Positions 45,918-57,760 of a stretch of 64,000 nucleotides of DNA are shown piece after piece (position 1 is the stretch's first letter; the number at the start of each line of letters is the position of its first letter). The notes under the pieces were generated by a model. That model saw only the letters and a program-made list of their open reading frames with translations, searched no databases and was not told where the DNA came from. The translations under genes and the position numbers were made by a program. The DNA comes from Amblyomma americanum (taxonomy: Eukaryota > Arthropoda > Arachnida > Ixodida > Ixodidae): assembly GCF_052857255.1 (NCBI RefSeq), contig NC_135505.1:47863507-47927506 (forward strand), written 5' to 3'.

Positions 45918-47240
45918 ACCTCATCATCTGCAGGACGCTTCAAAGGTTCGCTGTTGTCCATCACCTCTTCTGATTCAGCCAAGGCTTCGGCCCATGAAGC
46001 CGAGTGGACCACGTCGCTCGCAACGACGTTCACACCCGACGGGACACCGAACACACTAGAAGCTGACACTTCAGGCGACACACTGCTGCACTCCGGCGAC
46101 GAAGGGGAATCGCCGGCGCAGAAGGCATGTCGCACATTCACTGGCTGTAGCGCCTCCACTGATTCTACAGAAGGGATGTTCTGCTGTTGTGATCCTTGGG
46201 TGACAGGTGGCTCCTGAGCAGCAAGCACAGGACTCAAAGTAGTAGACCTGGGCGCACCTGAGTCCGGTGGCTTTGGGTCTGGAGACGAGAAATCCTGTTT
46301 GTCCATACTTGCAGGCGGACCCTTGTCGTTATTCGGTGCAGAAGCCTTTGGTTCATTTTCTGTTAGGAGCTCATGACTCAGTTCACCCGACGCTTCTGCA
46401 ACATCCGACAGATCTGTAATGTGCTCTGAGACCACTTCATTCTCATGTGCCAGTTGCCTTGGCGTAACCTGTCAGCATAAATCATAGCACATTTGTCTAC
46501 TCTGTGCCCGAGGCGTTGACACTGGGTGCGTAAAGGCGCACGACTCTGACGCTGTACATGGCCCACACGGTTACAACGAAGACAGCGGAGGCCCGCCTGG
46601 GATCACAACTGAAGCTTGTACGCCGAAAGCGTTGAACGTGTGAGGAATTGTACTTACTGACACTCAGTCCTTAAGCGTGAGCGAGATTTCACCGTGCGCT
46701 GTTTCCATATGCTCAAATTCGGGTCATCGCCACTTCTCACGCTTGATAGTTTGTACAGTTCCAAAAGGCTGCAAAGCTTCCACAATCCTCCGGTGCTCCA
46801 TATATCGAGGGAGCCAAAGAAGCTTAAACTTTACATTTTTGACGTCTGGGTCAAACACGATACATTTTAGACATTTGACGTGGGATTCAGCTTTGTCAAT
46901 AAGCTTCTGTTTTGAGGAACTGCTTTCGCAGGTAGCCATTCAAACGTGGCTCATCTATTACTGGAAGATACACAGAATCTCACGGAGGTCCACAATCAGC
47001 GCAAGCACGGCTCAGAAGTCGGGAGCACGGTATGGGCGACCCTTGAGGTCAGCATGCAGAAAGTCAGTGTTGAGGACAATATTAGCGGTAGGTAGTCGAG
47101 GGAGGACAACTTTGATACCAGTCCGTGGAAACTTCAGGTGTTGGGAGACCTCGGCCAATGGCCGATGCGCTGTTTCCAGCTAGATACCTTTAAATACACA
47201 GCCGTCCAGAACGGCTTCCTCTTCCTCTCAAGGCTCAAGT
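45902..47240 (-). pseudogene. Tx1-like LINE ORF1 with degenerate CCHC knuckles
   Basis: 47183-46940 contains VVLPRLPTANIVLNTDFLHA; 46939-46724 contains FKLLWLPRYMEHRRIVEAL; 46620-46490 contains two zinc-knuckle-like repeats in which one Cys of each is lost (C-LR-C-NRVGH-VQRQ-S and R-TQ-C-QRLGH-RVDK-C). 46435-45902 is a Ser/Pro-rich C-terminal tail. Nucleic-acid-binding protein of the element; broken by frameshifts. Confidence 0.75.
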
Positions 47241-47439
47241 TTGAATTATGAATAAGGGGCAAGTAGTGAATGCGCCTTTCATATATCAACTGTTCCGAAC
47301 CAGATGTCGCCGCGCTTTCACTACGTATATACTAGCCTGACTGAGCTAAGCCATCATCAGGTTTTTATCTTGTTTGAGTTCGAGGGAGAAGACAGTTGAA
47401 GATGCTCCTCAACCATCGATGATTTATTTGAATGAGTTC

Positions 47440-47880
47440 TCAAAGACCTCTATTTGACAAAATAGCTCCCTTCATACAAGACGTTGCATTTCTTGGATTT
47501 GAAGCTCTGGTTCTCCGCGAACCACGTGAGGTAGAAGTAGGATCTACGCTCAAATAAAGAAATTTCTCTCGTAATACATGGCACATTTAAAGTTCTCAAA
47601 GTCTGGAATAGCGAAAGCGGTGTACAGCAACGCGCTTTCCAGGTCATGTCCACGTGAGATGATCGCAAGTTTGCAGTTTCAAGTAGAAGGACGGCTAGAT
47701 GCAGGCTTCCCTACCTTCTGTCCAATGGCTGTGGCGGAGCCCCTCCTGAAGGAAGTGCGGAATGTGAAGAATGCCGAGCGACTTGATCGAGGTCATATGG
47801 CGTTTGCAATGCCTTATGACTTCGACAGAAAGCTAGTGGTAGTGACCGGAGATCCTGGTCATGAGAATGAAACAACTTGA
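47440..47880 (+). mobile_element. Penelope-like fragment (end of reverse transcriptase and linker)
   Basis: The plus strand gives LHFLDLKLWFSANHVR at 47480-47530, then after a frameshift HLKFSKSGIAKAVYSNALSR and the linker up to MPYDFDRK. This is the FLDL thumb region of Penelope-like reverse transcriptases. No catalytic core is present in this piece. Confidence 0.7.
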
Positions 47881-48059
47881 AGAATAAGAATGGGGTGAAG
47901 AGCATTTCGTCGATTCTCTCGGATCATGAATGGCAGTTTCATAATATCCTTCAAGAGAGAAGTATATAACACTACAATTTACCAGTACCGTCATGATTGA
48001 CAGAAACATGGATGCTAACAAAAAGTATTCAGCTTAAACTGAGGACAACGTGGCAAGGT

Positions 48060-48386
48060 ATGGAAAGGAAAACGATATGCTTCACATTAAGAAACAGGAA
48101 GGGGACCGATTGGGTCTGTGAAGAAACGTGAGTAAATTACATCCTAGTCAAATCAAGAAGAAATGGGCTTGAACAGGGCAAATAATGCGAAAGCAAGAAA
48201 GCCGGTGGCAAGCGTAGCAGGAGTGTGGGGGTGGGGGGGGAGGGCAGATAGGTAAGTGGGTGACGGGAAAAGTTTGCTAGGATAAGATACCCGTAGCTAT
48301 CACAGAAAAGCATTTAGTACAGAGATATGGGAGATGTCTTTAGTCTTGCAGTAGGCGTAGTCATGCTGATGATAATGATGACGATA
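48060..48386 (+). mobile_element. RTE-type LINE, 3'-end fragment
   Basis: Matches the 3' end of the element at 30028-33000 in the opposite orientation, including AAGAAATGGGCTTGAACAGG, GGCAAGCGTAGCAGG and a TGATGATAATGATGACG tail. A G-run (48226-48240) interrupts it. 5'-truncated copy. Confidence 0.75.
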
Positions 48387-48458
48387 GTGCAGGACTAGAT
48401 AAGTGTTTTGTAATGTGCGATTCAATCTCGCCTATAAAGGGGTACACAAAATGCAGTG

Positions 48459-48737
48459 GAGGATGTTCGAAACGTAGGTAGGGACAAAAGCTCCTCCGAT
48501 CGCTACTAGTCAACCACTGTGGTCCACCAGATTCTTTGGTTTGCTCGTTGTAGCAAGAATCGATTTCAAGTTGCGGTTCCCCCATAGATCCGTTAGCCTT
48601 GCAGATTCACTTCTGAAGCAGCTGAACCGTTTTACCGCTAGCCATTCCGGAACCGAAGAAACCGGAGGATCGCAGTGGTGGACTAGTTGTGATCGGAGGA
48701 CCTTCTGTCCCCACTTACCTTTTGAACATCCTCGACA
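48459..48737. repeat. Inverted repeat (85-bp arms) at the start of a Penelope-like fragment
   Basis: Arms 48459-48543 and 48653-48737 are inverse complements with scattered mismatches; both carry GATCGGAGGA(C/G)CTT(C/T)TGTCC or its complement. The right arm leads directly into the plus-strand Penelope-like fragment at 48545-49400, so the left arm is probably the same 5' segment inverted. Confidence 0.7.
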
Positions 48738-49400
48738 AGAAACATAAATGTGGACTGAAACCATGTCTACCCCCTCATGAATTTTAGGCCTTAATCGTCG
48801 TATTGCGAAGAAGGTATCTCCGGAAAATGAAGAGTGCTGCCTCTTAGAAGGAATAGATTATCTGGTGAAGTACGTAGAGCCGACTAGCCACGACAAAGCT
48901 AAAAGGTGTTTGGATGGCATAGTGAAATTCTTTATCGATAACGAACTCATTCTATTGCAAGGAGATAAAGTCGGTGGCTTGATGGCACTGCCTACAGCTT
49001 TGCTTAATGAAAAAGCGATGTAAGCAGTGAGGAAGAACAGTGTGGCTGTGAAACAACGTGACGCAAGTATTAACGGAAAATTTTCTGAATGCTGTAAGAC
49101 CCTAAATCTACAACGGCTTGCTAGAGAGATCACAAATAGCGAAGGTGGTGGGCTGCAAGTTTTTTTCAGTGCTAAGACACATAAACATGACATTCCGTTT
49201 CGTACAATTGTGAGTGCAAGAGGCACGCGGCAGAGTTGTTTCATTAGATTCCTGCAACAAGTTTTGAATGGCCTCAAGATTAGGAACCCTTTTCTCACTT
49301 GTTCAGTCAGCGCTGTGTTAGTCCTTTCCGCGCGTCCCTATGTGTTCTTCGTTGGCCTAGAGCCGTTGCGCTGTTGTCTTGAGTATGACCCAACAATGGA
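48545..49400 (+). mobile_element. Penelope-like fragment (N-terminal part of reverse transcriptase)
   Basis: The plus strand encodes NILDKKHKCGLKPCLPPHEF, a stop, then RRIAKKVSPENEE and LLEGIDYLVKYVEP up to 49010, and LQVFFSAKTHKHDIPFRTIV in the frame 49027-49434. FxAKxHK...P-x-R-x-I-V is the second reverse-transcriptase motif of Penelope-like elements. The copy stops before the YVDD motif, so it is truncated as well as mutated. Confidence 0.75.
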
Positions 49401-49434
49401 TCTAATCGTCCTTTCTACTGCACTTTATATTTAA

Positions 49435-50120
49435 GTTTTGAGGAAAGATATATTTTGCTAGTTTACATCCAGCAGATCTCTATAATAATTAGAGACTGGT
49501 AGAAAACCCCATTCTGTTTTTTAGTGAGTAAAAATGAGCCCATTAATGTTTTCTGTAAGTTTACGTATGCTCAGAAGTAGACGACGTATTTACTAGTGGA
49601 AGAATTGATTGGATACATTTTCGCACTGCCGGATTCAATGTGTTAACATGTACACCGTGACAGGCTCCTCAATCGTCGCCTCGATATGAATGACAGTGTA
49701 CCATAGCCTCTGGTATAAGCGAAAGCAATCTGTATCGATGCTCATCACTTTACGTCCAACATGTGCCAGTAATTGCAACTACCTTTCGTTGTTCTATGTT
49801 GTCTAGCTCTTGGAAGCTACAGTTTTGGGCATAGGTTGCTTTGCGATTTAAACGCGGTGTTTTTTCGATAGCGGCCAAAATTATTTAGTGCTCGTTTTAT
49901 CTTATTAGCTGCCTTTGCCTAAGGAGATATGATGGCCAGAACTTGCGACGCTGTAAATGATAGAAAACAAATAAAAAACAGTTCAGAAAAAAAGAATCTC
50001 AGCCTCTAAAACGTAATTTTCAAGGAAAAAACAAAGAGAAAGCTGAACTGAATTTTTTAATGCTTTGTGTGATTGCACTGAGTTGCGTTTGAATGTAATT
50101 TAAAAGAAACTCTCTTTTAG
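49435..50120. other. Intron 8, last part: nothing recognised
   Basis: AT-rich intron leading to the acceptor actctcttttag at 50120. No motif or repeat seen. Confidence 0.5.
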
Positions 50121-50265
50121 GTCGGAGAAAGGCAAATGCCTGCTAAATTCAGAATTGAGAAATGAGACTTCATTGTCGGAGAAAAATATCAAGCCTGCAG
50201 TTCTTCATGGCAGCAAGTATTGTAAATTTTTTCATAAAACGGCTTCTGATGTAGAATTTGTCGAG
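50121..50265 (+). CDS. Reprolysin-like metalloprotease, exon 9 (Cys-rich region)
   Basis: Exon of 145 nt between tctcttttag and GAG|gtaagc. The first G completes Lys296; residues 297-344 follow in one open frame, while another frame stops early. The sequence has GKCLLNS and, 28 residues later, KYCKFF, i.e. the 'C-L-x-N ... Y-C' pair that follows the catalytic domain in tick reprolysins. NET (310) is a potential N-glycosylation site. It ends in phase 0, as exon 10 requires. Confidence 0.87.
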
Positions 50266-51558
50266 GTAAGCATTTCCAACTTATATATGTCAGAGGAAGT
50301 TGCCATCGCTATGCATATTGTGATCTAATAATTCTTCTTGTAAGGGTTAAAGTTATTTGCTTGTATAATCTGTGTTTAGTTCTTGGAGCCATTCAGGAGC
50401 TGGGAGGTCTGATGTCTAAAAGCTTATATAAAACTAAAGTACATATCAGGATTGCTAATTTGTACTACAGTAATGCCAGTCTAGGGAGATTACAGCAAGA
50501 AGGGAAGATAAATTTCAGTACACAATGTGAGCAAAAGGATAAAACAGGAAAAATTAACTGCTCACGCTGAGAGAAGAGTACGACTACACAACTTGTAAAA
50601 CTGTGAAGAACTGATAAACAACAATAAAATTACCAACTAAGCCTCACACTGAAACGATTGTAAATTACGAACAGAAATACTGCGTAATAGAAACTATCAG
50701 GACACATGGCAGGACAGATCACCTTTAAATTGAAGTTACTAACAAAGAAATATAAGTTCAGAGAGAGACAAAAGAAAAGAAATTATACGTGAACAGTAAC
50801 CACTGCGTAAAATTGACGCTTTTTAGCTGTGAACAGCTGGTAATGCAAAGTTCAACATCCTGTAATGAGAAGCTCAATCAACCGAAAACAGTCACAATGC
50901 TGTACTGGAATGATGTTAACATAGCATTAAGTGGACTGTATTGCGAGTAATGTATTTATTCCAAGCCTTAAGAATTCGCTTATTGATAGAACTTTAGCGT
51001 TTTAAGGATAGTGTTTTTTTCACTGTAGTTGGCAGCGGAAAATAACGCATGAAGTAACTGGTGTTTTTATAGAACTTGCATAAGGTTTACTGATGTTTAT
51101 GGCGTATATGACAAGAGCATAAAAAAGTGGTAAATAGAGAAGTGTAAACGCTTTCTTCGCTGTTAATGATTCGAAACGGAAAATTTAATCGTACTACTTT
51201 AGCTTAGTTTTGTAGTCTTATCATTTCGGCATCGCTTAGCAATTTTGAAGTGGGGACATTTCTCTGTTTGTAGAAAATAAACCGCACACTGATTTACGCT
51301 ATATCGCTTCTACTGTTCCTCTTCTTAACGATAACCGAAAGACACAATATCACCGCTTTATAGTAATGGTCTTATATGCCTTCACTAAACAAGTAAATTT
51401 CTTACAGGCGGCGTGCGGCGCTGATGTCCTTCAGGAAAGAAAAATCTTTTCAGTGCCTTTTCAGCAATGTTGTTAGTTTGCGCCTCCATACGAGGTCATA
51501 GAAAATGAAGTGAAGTTCTAAATGCCTTTGGATAAAAAATTCTTCAATATTTTTACAG
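50266..51558. other. Intron 9: nothing recognised
   Basis: 1.3 kb of AT-rich intron, the shortest of those in the window, with no element identified. Confidence 0.5.
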
Positions 51559-51696
51559 AAGTACAATGAAGAACAGAATATCGAACACTGCATTTTGCTC
51601 TGTAAGACCACTGACACTGCTGGTCAAACACTCTATCATATTGACCTTGCGCCAGATTACACACGCTGCGGTGTGACAGGAAGCGGTAAGACAAAG
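51559..51696 (+). CDS. Reprolysin-like metalloprotease, exon 10 (Cys-rich region)
   Basis: Exon of 138 nt, exactly 46 codons (residues 345-390), between tatttttacag and AAG|gtgagg. It has EHCILLCKTTD, then APDYTRCG and the end SGKTK. The 'C-x-x-x-C ... D-x-T-x-C-G' spacing is that of the Cys-rich domain of tick metalloproteases, and the final Lys leads into the 'VC-x-x-x-x-C' of the last exon. Confidence 0.9.
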
Positions 51697-53898
51697 GTGA
51701 GGCTGTGAAGATTAACTTGGTTGCGAAACGATGGCCACTGTACCTGGTAGGAAGTACGGTAGAGGGACAGAAGAAAGGAAAGGCATGTAGATATGCCTTT
51801 CTTAAAAGTTAAGGAGGTTAGGATTCTTCCTTCTGCCAGCTGATGCCTGGTCAGCAGAGCTCAACGCATCTCGCGCTACATTTCGACTAATGAAGGAGTT
51901 CAACGACTGTCTCACTTCTTGCATGGAACATAATAGAATACGCAGGCGACGATGCAGTTCCTCGCTCGAGATTAGCTGCAGACCCCATCGATATCTCTAT
52001 ATGATATTACAGAATGGTTTTCCTTTCAACATATCAAAATTTCTGTGCAGAGCCACTCACCAATGTCATATTGCAGTGTCTTGTTTTCCCCCAAAATTCA
52101 AAGCCTTTTCTGGTGTGCGCCGTTTGGAGGAACTGACTAATAGCTTTTGCAGGGATCTCTTTGTAGGTGTTCACTACTTAGGTGTATAATATTATCGCTG
52201 AAGACGAAGCGCTTTTTGTCGTTCAAACTCTAATATGCCCAAGGAGTTAACTTTGCAATATTTTGTTTTACGTCTCCAGTATCAGAGGTTGCTATTTGCG
52301 GTACGCATCGAATAATCTCAGACCAGATATGAGTCATTCCGCCTTTAATGTATTTCAGTAGCTGGGAGTTCTTATAGTTACTGTTAGCTTTTGAATTTTG
52401 ATTATTTCGGAATGTTGTGTATCGGTTTAGCTTGCATAGGTGAGAAGAGAATTTGCCTGTTTCCATTTTTGTATGCAGACGCAGGAATTATTGAGGAGCA
52501 GGTACTAATAAGCGTTAATTGGGGGAAGACCAGCCATAAACCATACACGGATGTCAACAGAAGAGTACTTTATTAAGAAATCATTTTACAAAAAGCAGAA
52601 ACTGTTTAGTCTTGCCTTTAAGGTGACCGTGGACTGTTAGTGGTGTTCGTACTCTGCTTGCCCCAACTGCTGGACAACGCTTGTCGGTAGGTGGGAAGAC
52701 TGCTAAAAGAGCGAAGCATGATCTGTGTGAAATCAGTCTCGATCATAGGATGCCATGATCCCTCTGACCCCTGGCTTGCCTTTTCAGTTCAGTTAAGTTT
52801 ATTGAACCGTCTGCTACAGCCACCATCATTATTTTTTTTTTCCAAATGCATCTTACACTGCTGGTCAAGCAATTAATAGCTCGCGTCATCACAATGACAG
52901 TACCGCTCAATGACAGTACCACTCCAAACACTGAATAGAAGCACCGGTAAAACTTACTTTGCTCCCCTAATATAATATGTGCAAGCAATTTGCTACAGTG
53001 CTCAAAAACGGGTCTCGTATGGCGGTCATCATGGTGATTTCAGCCGCGCGGCTCCTCCAGTAGTTCGTGGCGCAGCGTCTATATTGAAAAAGAAATCGAA
53101 GAACTCCTTTCGTGGTTCCAGTGATAGTATAGGTTACCAAAAACATTACCTCTAACAAGTAAAACGAGAAATTCTGATTCAGCTTCATCTTCCATGCCAC
53201 GTGTGGTACACTGCGCGAATAAACGCTGTCAAACCCAACGTCGACTGCATATGCAAGCATGAAACGCACTGACGCAAAGGAGCGGTGCAAACTTGACAAT
53301 TGCTGTCATCGAACATATTCGGTAGCTGGACGGCGGGTTCTTTTTGCTGCTTCGTTCTTGATATGTAATGACCCTTGTAACCACCACTGTCTACGTGCTT
53401 AAGAACAAGCGTCACTATCCCGCGTTACCCCCCACGCTTGGGACGTTACTCCCACCGTCAGACCGCCTTGCCGACGCGTCTACAATATTTCTAAAATAAT
53501 TCCGCGAATACGGAAGCTTATTCCACCGAGAAGCTGTTTTCGCGAAGGTCACCGTCATGTTGCCTATGTAAATATTTCTGATGGCGGCGCTCGTGTTTAC
53601 CCGTAACAAGAAGCGTTAGGAACGCAGTGAAGTGCAGCAGCTAAGACACTTTTCTCGCGGCGCTCATATCGGTGCTCAGTTTTGGTACACAAGCCTTACA
53701 GTGTCACTTGTCACGCCACTATAGAATGAACAATGCGCTTTTTTCATCGAGACTCCACAAATACTGACGTGGTTGCTTAAACGCAGCTGTTTTCCGCACC
53801 CGGCGGCCACCGGCTGTTCGCGCTGCCAACGTCAGGGCTCGAAAAGTAGTTCTCCCTACGCCCCAAGTAAAGCAGAAGCATTTTTGTTTAGCCATAGT
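51697..53898. other. Intron 10, first part: nothing recognised
   Basis: AT-rich intron with frames up to about 110 codons on the minus strand (53299-52967) lacking any motif. No exon with suitable phase was found. Confidence 0.5.
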
Positions 53899-54015
53899 GC
53901 ATTGGGAGTGTGTGCAAGCACCGGGCGGGGGGAGGGGAGGCTCGGTGCACTGGGAAAGTGTGCAAGCACTGGGCGGGGTAGGGGAGCCACGGCGCACTGG
54001 GAGCGAGTGCGAACA
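53899..54015. repeat. Minisatellite, 47-48-bp unit, about 2.5 copies
   Basis: GC-rich units start at 53899, 53948 and 53995, each with CACTGGGA(A/G)-(A/C)G(A/T)GTG(T)GCAAGCAC-like sequence and a G-rich second half. The third copy is partial. Confidence 0.75.
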
Positions 54016-54774
54016 GACAAAGCGCAGATACCGTGACTGCCAGAAGCAAGCAGTTGGTTTTACTTTTTACACACGTTTTCGTCCTCTCACTCGTCGAGAC
54101 TGGTAGGAATGGCCTGCTGAGGAGTGATACGCGGATGGCACGCCTATTCGGGACGGCAGCGGGTACACTCGCCGGAAGTGTAGCTGATTAAACTGAGTTT
54201 GGACCACAAGACCTGAACGGCTGTCGTCCCCTGACTGGCTGGTAGCACTAGCGGGGTGCTGGCTACAATCACCGTGAGCGTGACCAGCCAGCGCACGCGG
54301 AGGGCTTTTAACCGTTCCCTTTTCTCTGTGTTCTGTACGTTTGTTCGGCTTAACGTTTCTATAAATGCGTGTTTTCTGATTAAAGTAATCACTTGATAGC
54401 TGTATGTTGTCTTGCCATTTTTTAGAGTTTAGGTGAAAGGATAATTACTTTGTGGTCCTTAAAGTACACCGCGACTCAGCGCACGCAGTTTCATGAAAAA
54501 TATGTTTTTAAACGAAGAGGCACAGCTTCGCTGACGAATTTCGAAACCATAAGTGTTTGCAGTGTGTAGATATTAACTTCAACTTACAGCAGATCATCGA
54601 GGTGGGATATACTCGCCGCGAGCGCGGAATGACCGAACAATGTCTTACGCACCTACGCAATGAGAATTAAGAACGTCATTCCATGATTCTGTTTGCAAAG
54701 TGCCTGAGTGAGGTTTAACATATGAAGCGTTTTCATAAAAAGCGTCTCTCTTCCATTGATCTATTCCGTACCAG
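54016..54774. other. Intron 10 segment: nothing recognised
   Basis: No element, repeat or exon could be supported here. Confidence 0.5.
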
Positions 54775-55000
54775 TGGCAGCCAGGTTAAGTTTTTGGACG
54801 TCATCCGAACGCTTCCATCATTTCGTCTGGGCTGGCGATACTATTCACAAGATAAAAGAAGTTGCTGCCGTTTCATACTTACCACTTAAAGAGGGCACAG
54901 GCAGAAAATTTTGGATGGAAACGGATGGTGTGCCGGTCGCCAAGCATTCCAGTCTATTGTCGTGCTCGCGTATCATTCTATTCACGTTGTTGTTTAAGGA
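54775..55000 (+). mobile_element. Penelope-like fragment (FLDL region)
   Basis: The plus strand reads VKFLDVIRTLPSFRLGWRYY followed by SQDKRSCCRF. It resembles the 'L-x-FLDL ... C-W-x-Y-x-P-R-x-K-K-x-L-L-P' segment after the catalytic core in Penelope-like reverse transcriptases, with changes. Short and strongly decayed. Confidence 0.5.
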
Positions 55001-55989
55001 AACCGTTATTCTTAAGTATCTGAGGAGTAAGAAATTCTGCCTCCCATATGTAGCCTCTCGACCATTTCGTATATGGACAATATATGGTGAACGTGTACGT
55101 GCTTTCTATGTGCCAAGTGTGTTGAACGCACAATCAAATGTCGTTTTCTTTTTAAGCAGCCGGAAAGACGTGGTCTTTTATCTTATGCTCCTATAGTTGA
55201 TTTAAAAAAAAACTGCAGAATTTTTTGTTTTTCCTTTCCCTCCTTCCGTCTCTTTTTTATGCCTGCCTATTCCTCAGTTTTACTTTACTTGTTTTGCGGT
55301 GTGAATTGAAAGTGCCCTAAGCTTAAGTCATGTTGCCTGGTACTACCCCTCAAATCCTCTGTGTGCTTGGGCAGCCCCGTATGAGATTGCGTCAATAATA
55401 GATTTATTATTAATATTATATAAAATTATTGCTATTATTTCGGTACAGTGACCACACGTTACGTGCACGCAACTTTTCGCTTTGTGTTATCTTTACCTTC
55501 AACCGGTGGAAGTCGTGGCAGTGCAGACACAATGATGCGATTCTAGTTCTCTTGCCTGCCACCATGTATCACAAGGCTTTGGGCATAAAAAAGTGGCCCT
55601 AAAATAATCCGTGACTCAAGAAAGACAATCAATGACCTTGTAGCTGCAGAACACAATATGATAGGCTGCTGGGGTTAACGGCCATGGCTGGGTGCTGTCC
55701 TGAATCTCTGGTAATGGAAATGCGGCTGGTCAAACAAACGCAGCATTCGCTTAGGATCTGGCCATCGACGTGCTGCCAGATAGCGCCCGAAAATCTGTGT
55801 CCACACATTTTGTAGAAATAATTGGACAGTGTTTACGCCAGCGAACGTAAAGCGCGGAATTCTAAGCGAGGGAACATCTGCAGCTTTGAGTTTTGCTACT
55901 TTCACACGCCAATGTTGCAGTTCAAAAACATTTGCCTAAAAACCACTTCCAGTAAAAGACGCAGAGGCTTCAGCTGTTTCTTTCTTTCT
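55001..55989. other. Intron 10 segment: nothing recognised
   Basis: AT-rich, with a 77-codon minus-strand frame (55905-55675) without motif. Confidence 0.45.
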
Positions 55990-57760
55990 TGAAATGAACA
56001 ACTATTCCTCACTGCCTTCCTTCGATGTTATAGATTTTGATATTTTTTTCATACTAACGGCCTCCACAAGCACTCTGCTGTCGAAAGGCCCAAAATATGT
56101 AGCCCAAAATATGAGGCTTGAAAAAGCCGCGAATTCGTGCAAAGGTGATAGACTGCACGTCTTTTTCACTGCTAAAACCCAGAAAATTGATTGCCCGCTG
56201 AAGACTGTAATCACGGAACGAGGATCGTGGCAGAAAGTGATCAGACAGTTCCTTAAATTCAAGCTTTCCACTCTGGAGCCCCTTGACCCATTCTCTGTTG
56301 GGAGTTCTCAGGATTTGACAGCGATGCTCAAACAAGGAGATCACGGAGCCAATACAGGTGTGTCCATAGACGTCCAGAAGCAGTACTACTTCTCACGGCC
56401 TACCTGTTCTCTGCAATGATTGACTTTAATGAGGCAGTGTACGTCCAGAAAAAAGTAATTTGTATTGGGTGTTGTGTGACGCCAATCTTAACACACATCT
56501 ACCTGTCTAAGTTTGACACCTTGCTGAAAGAAAAATTGGACGTGAACTATGTAGCAAAGGTGTTTCGTTAAGTTGATGATTTTTTAGTAGTTTTGAAAGC
56601 TTTACCGAATGACAATCTGCAGGATGTGGCGGCTAGTGTTTTGGATTGTTTTATTCCGTGCTCTAGCTAATTGACGTTTACCCATGATTTACCCGACAAC
56701 AATCATATTAGGTTGTAGACCTCGTTTTAACTTTTCACTGCACTGAACACTTTTGCTGGACCTACGCCCCACGAACGAAGAAAGTCTTGCTTCCTTACAG
56801 CCCCTGCCACTCCAAACTTACCAAGAGAGCTATTGCAACCTTATGCCTCAGTAAAGCGCTAGAAAAAATCTGCTTCCATACTGTACATGAAAGCCTTCTG
56901 CAGCAAGAGCAAAGACTAACAGAAGCAGGCTTTCCTAAGCATGTGATCAAAGGTGTGTCTTAAAAGCTCCTAAAAAAATGAAAACCAAACCTAAGGTGAT
57001 GGAAGAAAGGAAGGACAAAATAAAGTGTGAAGTTATGTCCTACTTGCACAGACTTTCACACAACATAAAGAAGGTCGCGATCAGGCACGGTGTCGATGTA
57101 GTCTTCTCAGCCCCGCGAAAACTGGCCAGTTTGTGCAGAAAAATTGACGATAGGAGAAGTAAAATTTCACAGTGCACAATCAATCATAAATTCAAATACG
57201 TCACCTGTGCCACCCAGATAGTGCACTGCATACATTTATCCTGCGGGAATATGTACATTGGACAGACTGACCGCTGCCTTAACATCCTGCTCAGAGAACA
57301 TGAAAGGTCGCTTTCCACAGATGGCGGGGCGAATTTGCCTAAACATTGCAGGAAGCACAAATGCACTCCGCTCTTCAAGAAGGCTTCAATTTTTGATGGG
57401 GTAAAACTAGGAGTCAACGCGAAACTCTAGAGGCATACCATATTGCTAAACAAGCAGATCGATGTGTAAGTGACATGGTGGTTAGTCTATAAGATAAAGA
57501 AATTAGTTTTTTGAACTCCTTGGCGTAACGTGTCGTACAATGATTGCGGTCCTGATATTTGTCAGTGATGCTGCAATCTACCTTTTCTTGTAAATCTGTC
57601 CTGTGTGCGCAAGCGTGGTTTGATACTGAAAGGTATAAATGTGATCGTTTGTGAAATAAATGCAGTCAATAGTCCAGCGTCGACATATGTTCCTGTTCTG
57701 TGTCTCCGTATTTTGCCCTGGTTTTCTTTCTGCAATCATGTACCGACTCGCCCAGCTCAC
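55990..57760 (+). mobile_element. Penelope-like element, longest copy in the window
   Basis: Plus strand. 55994-56419 gives the N-terminal reverse transcriptase (LHVFFTAKTQKIDCPLKTVI). 56440-56640 has the core, with CIGCCVTPIL and a VDDFLVVL motif in which the residue before VDD is replaced by a stop. 56978-57430 encodes the linker and endonuclease: VDVVFSAPRKLASLCRK, then HLSCGNMYIGQTDRCL and REHERSL, the GIY-YIG core. 57431-57760 is a 3' untranslated part with AATAAA at 57655. Frameshifts and stops make it inactive. The order reverse transcriptase then GIY-YIG defines Penelope-like elements. Confidence 0.85.

Larger units (their letters stand above)
42251..47240 (-). mobile_element. L1/Tx1-like LINE, decayed
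   Basis: Minus strand, in order: ORF1 (about 47240-45902), endonuclease (45917-45207), reverse transcriptase (catalytic AYADEVALFCSD at about 43650) and the C-terminal zinc-finger-like part (frame 43107-42742, then LRNAPETIAH near 42700). The GDFNCVCRDEDR endonuclease motif, ORF1 of the 'LLWLPRY ... FGTVQTI' type and the lack of RNase H fit the L1/Tx1 group. Stops and frameshifts are frequent and the catalytic YADD is YADE. Antisense in intron 8. The 3' end near 42250 is approximate. Confidence 0.8.
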
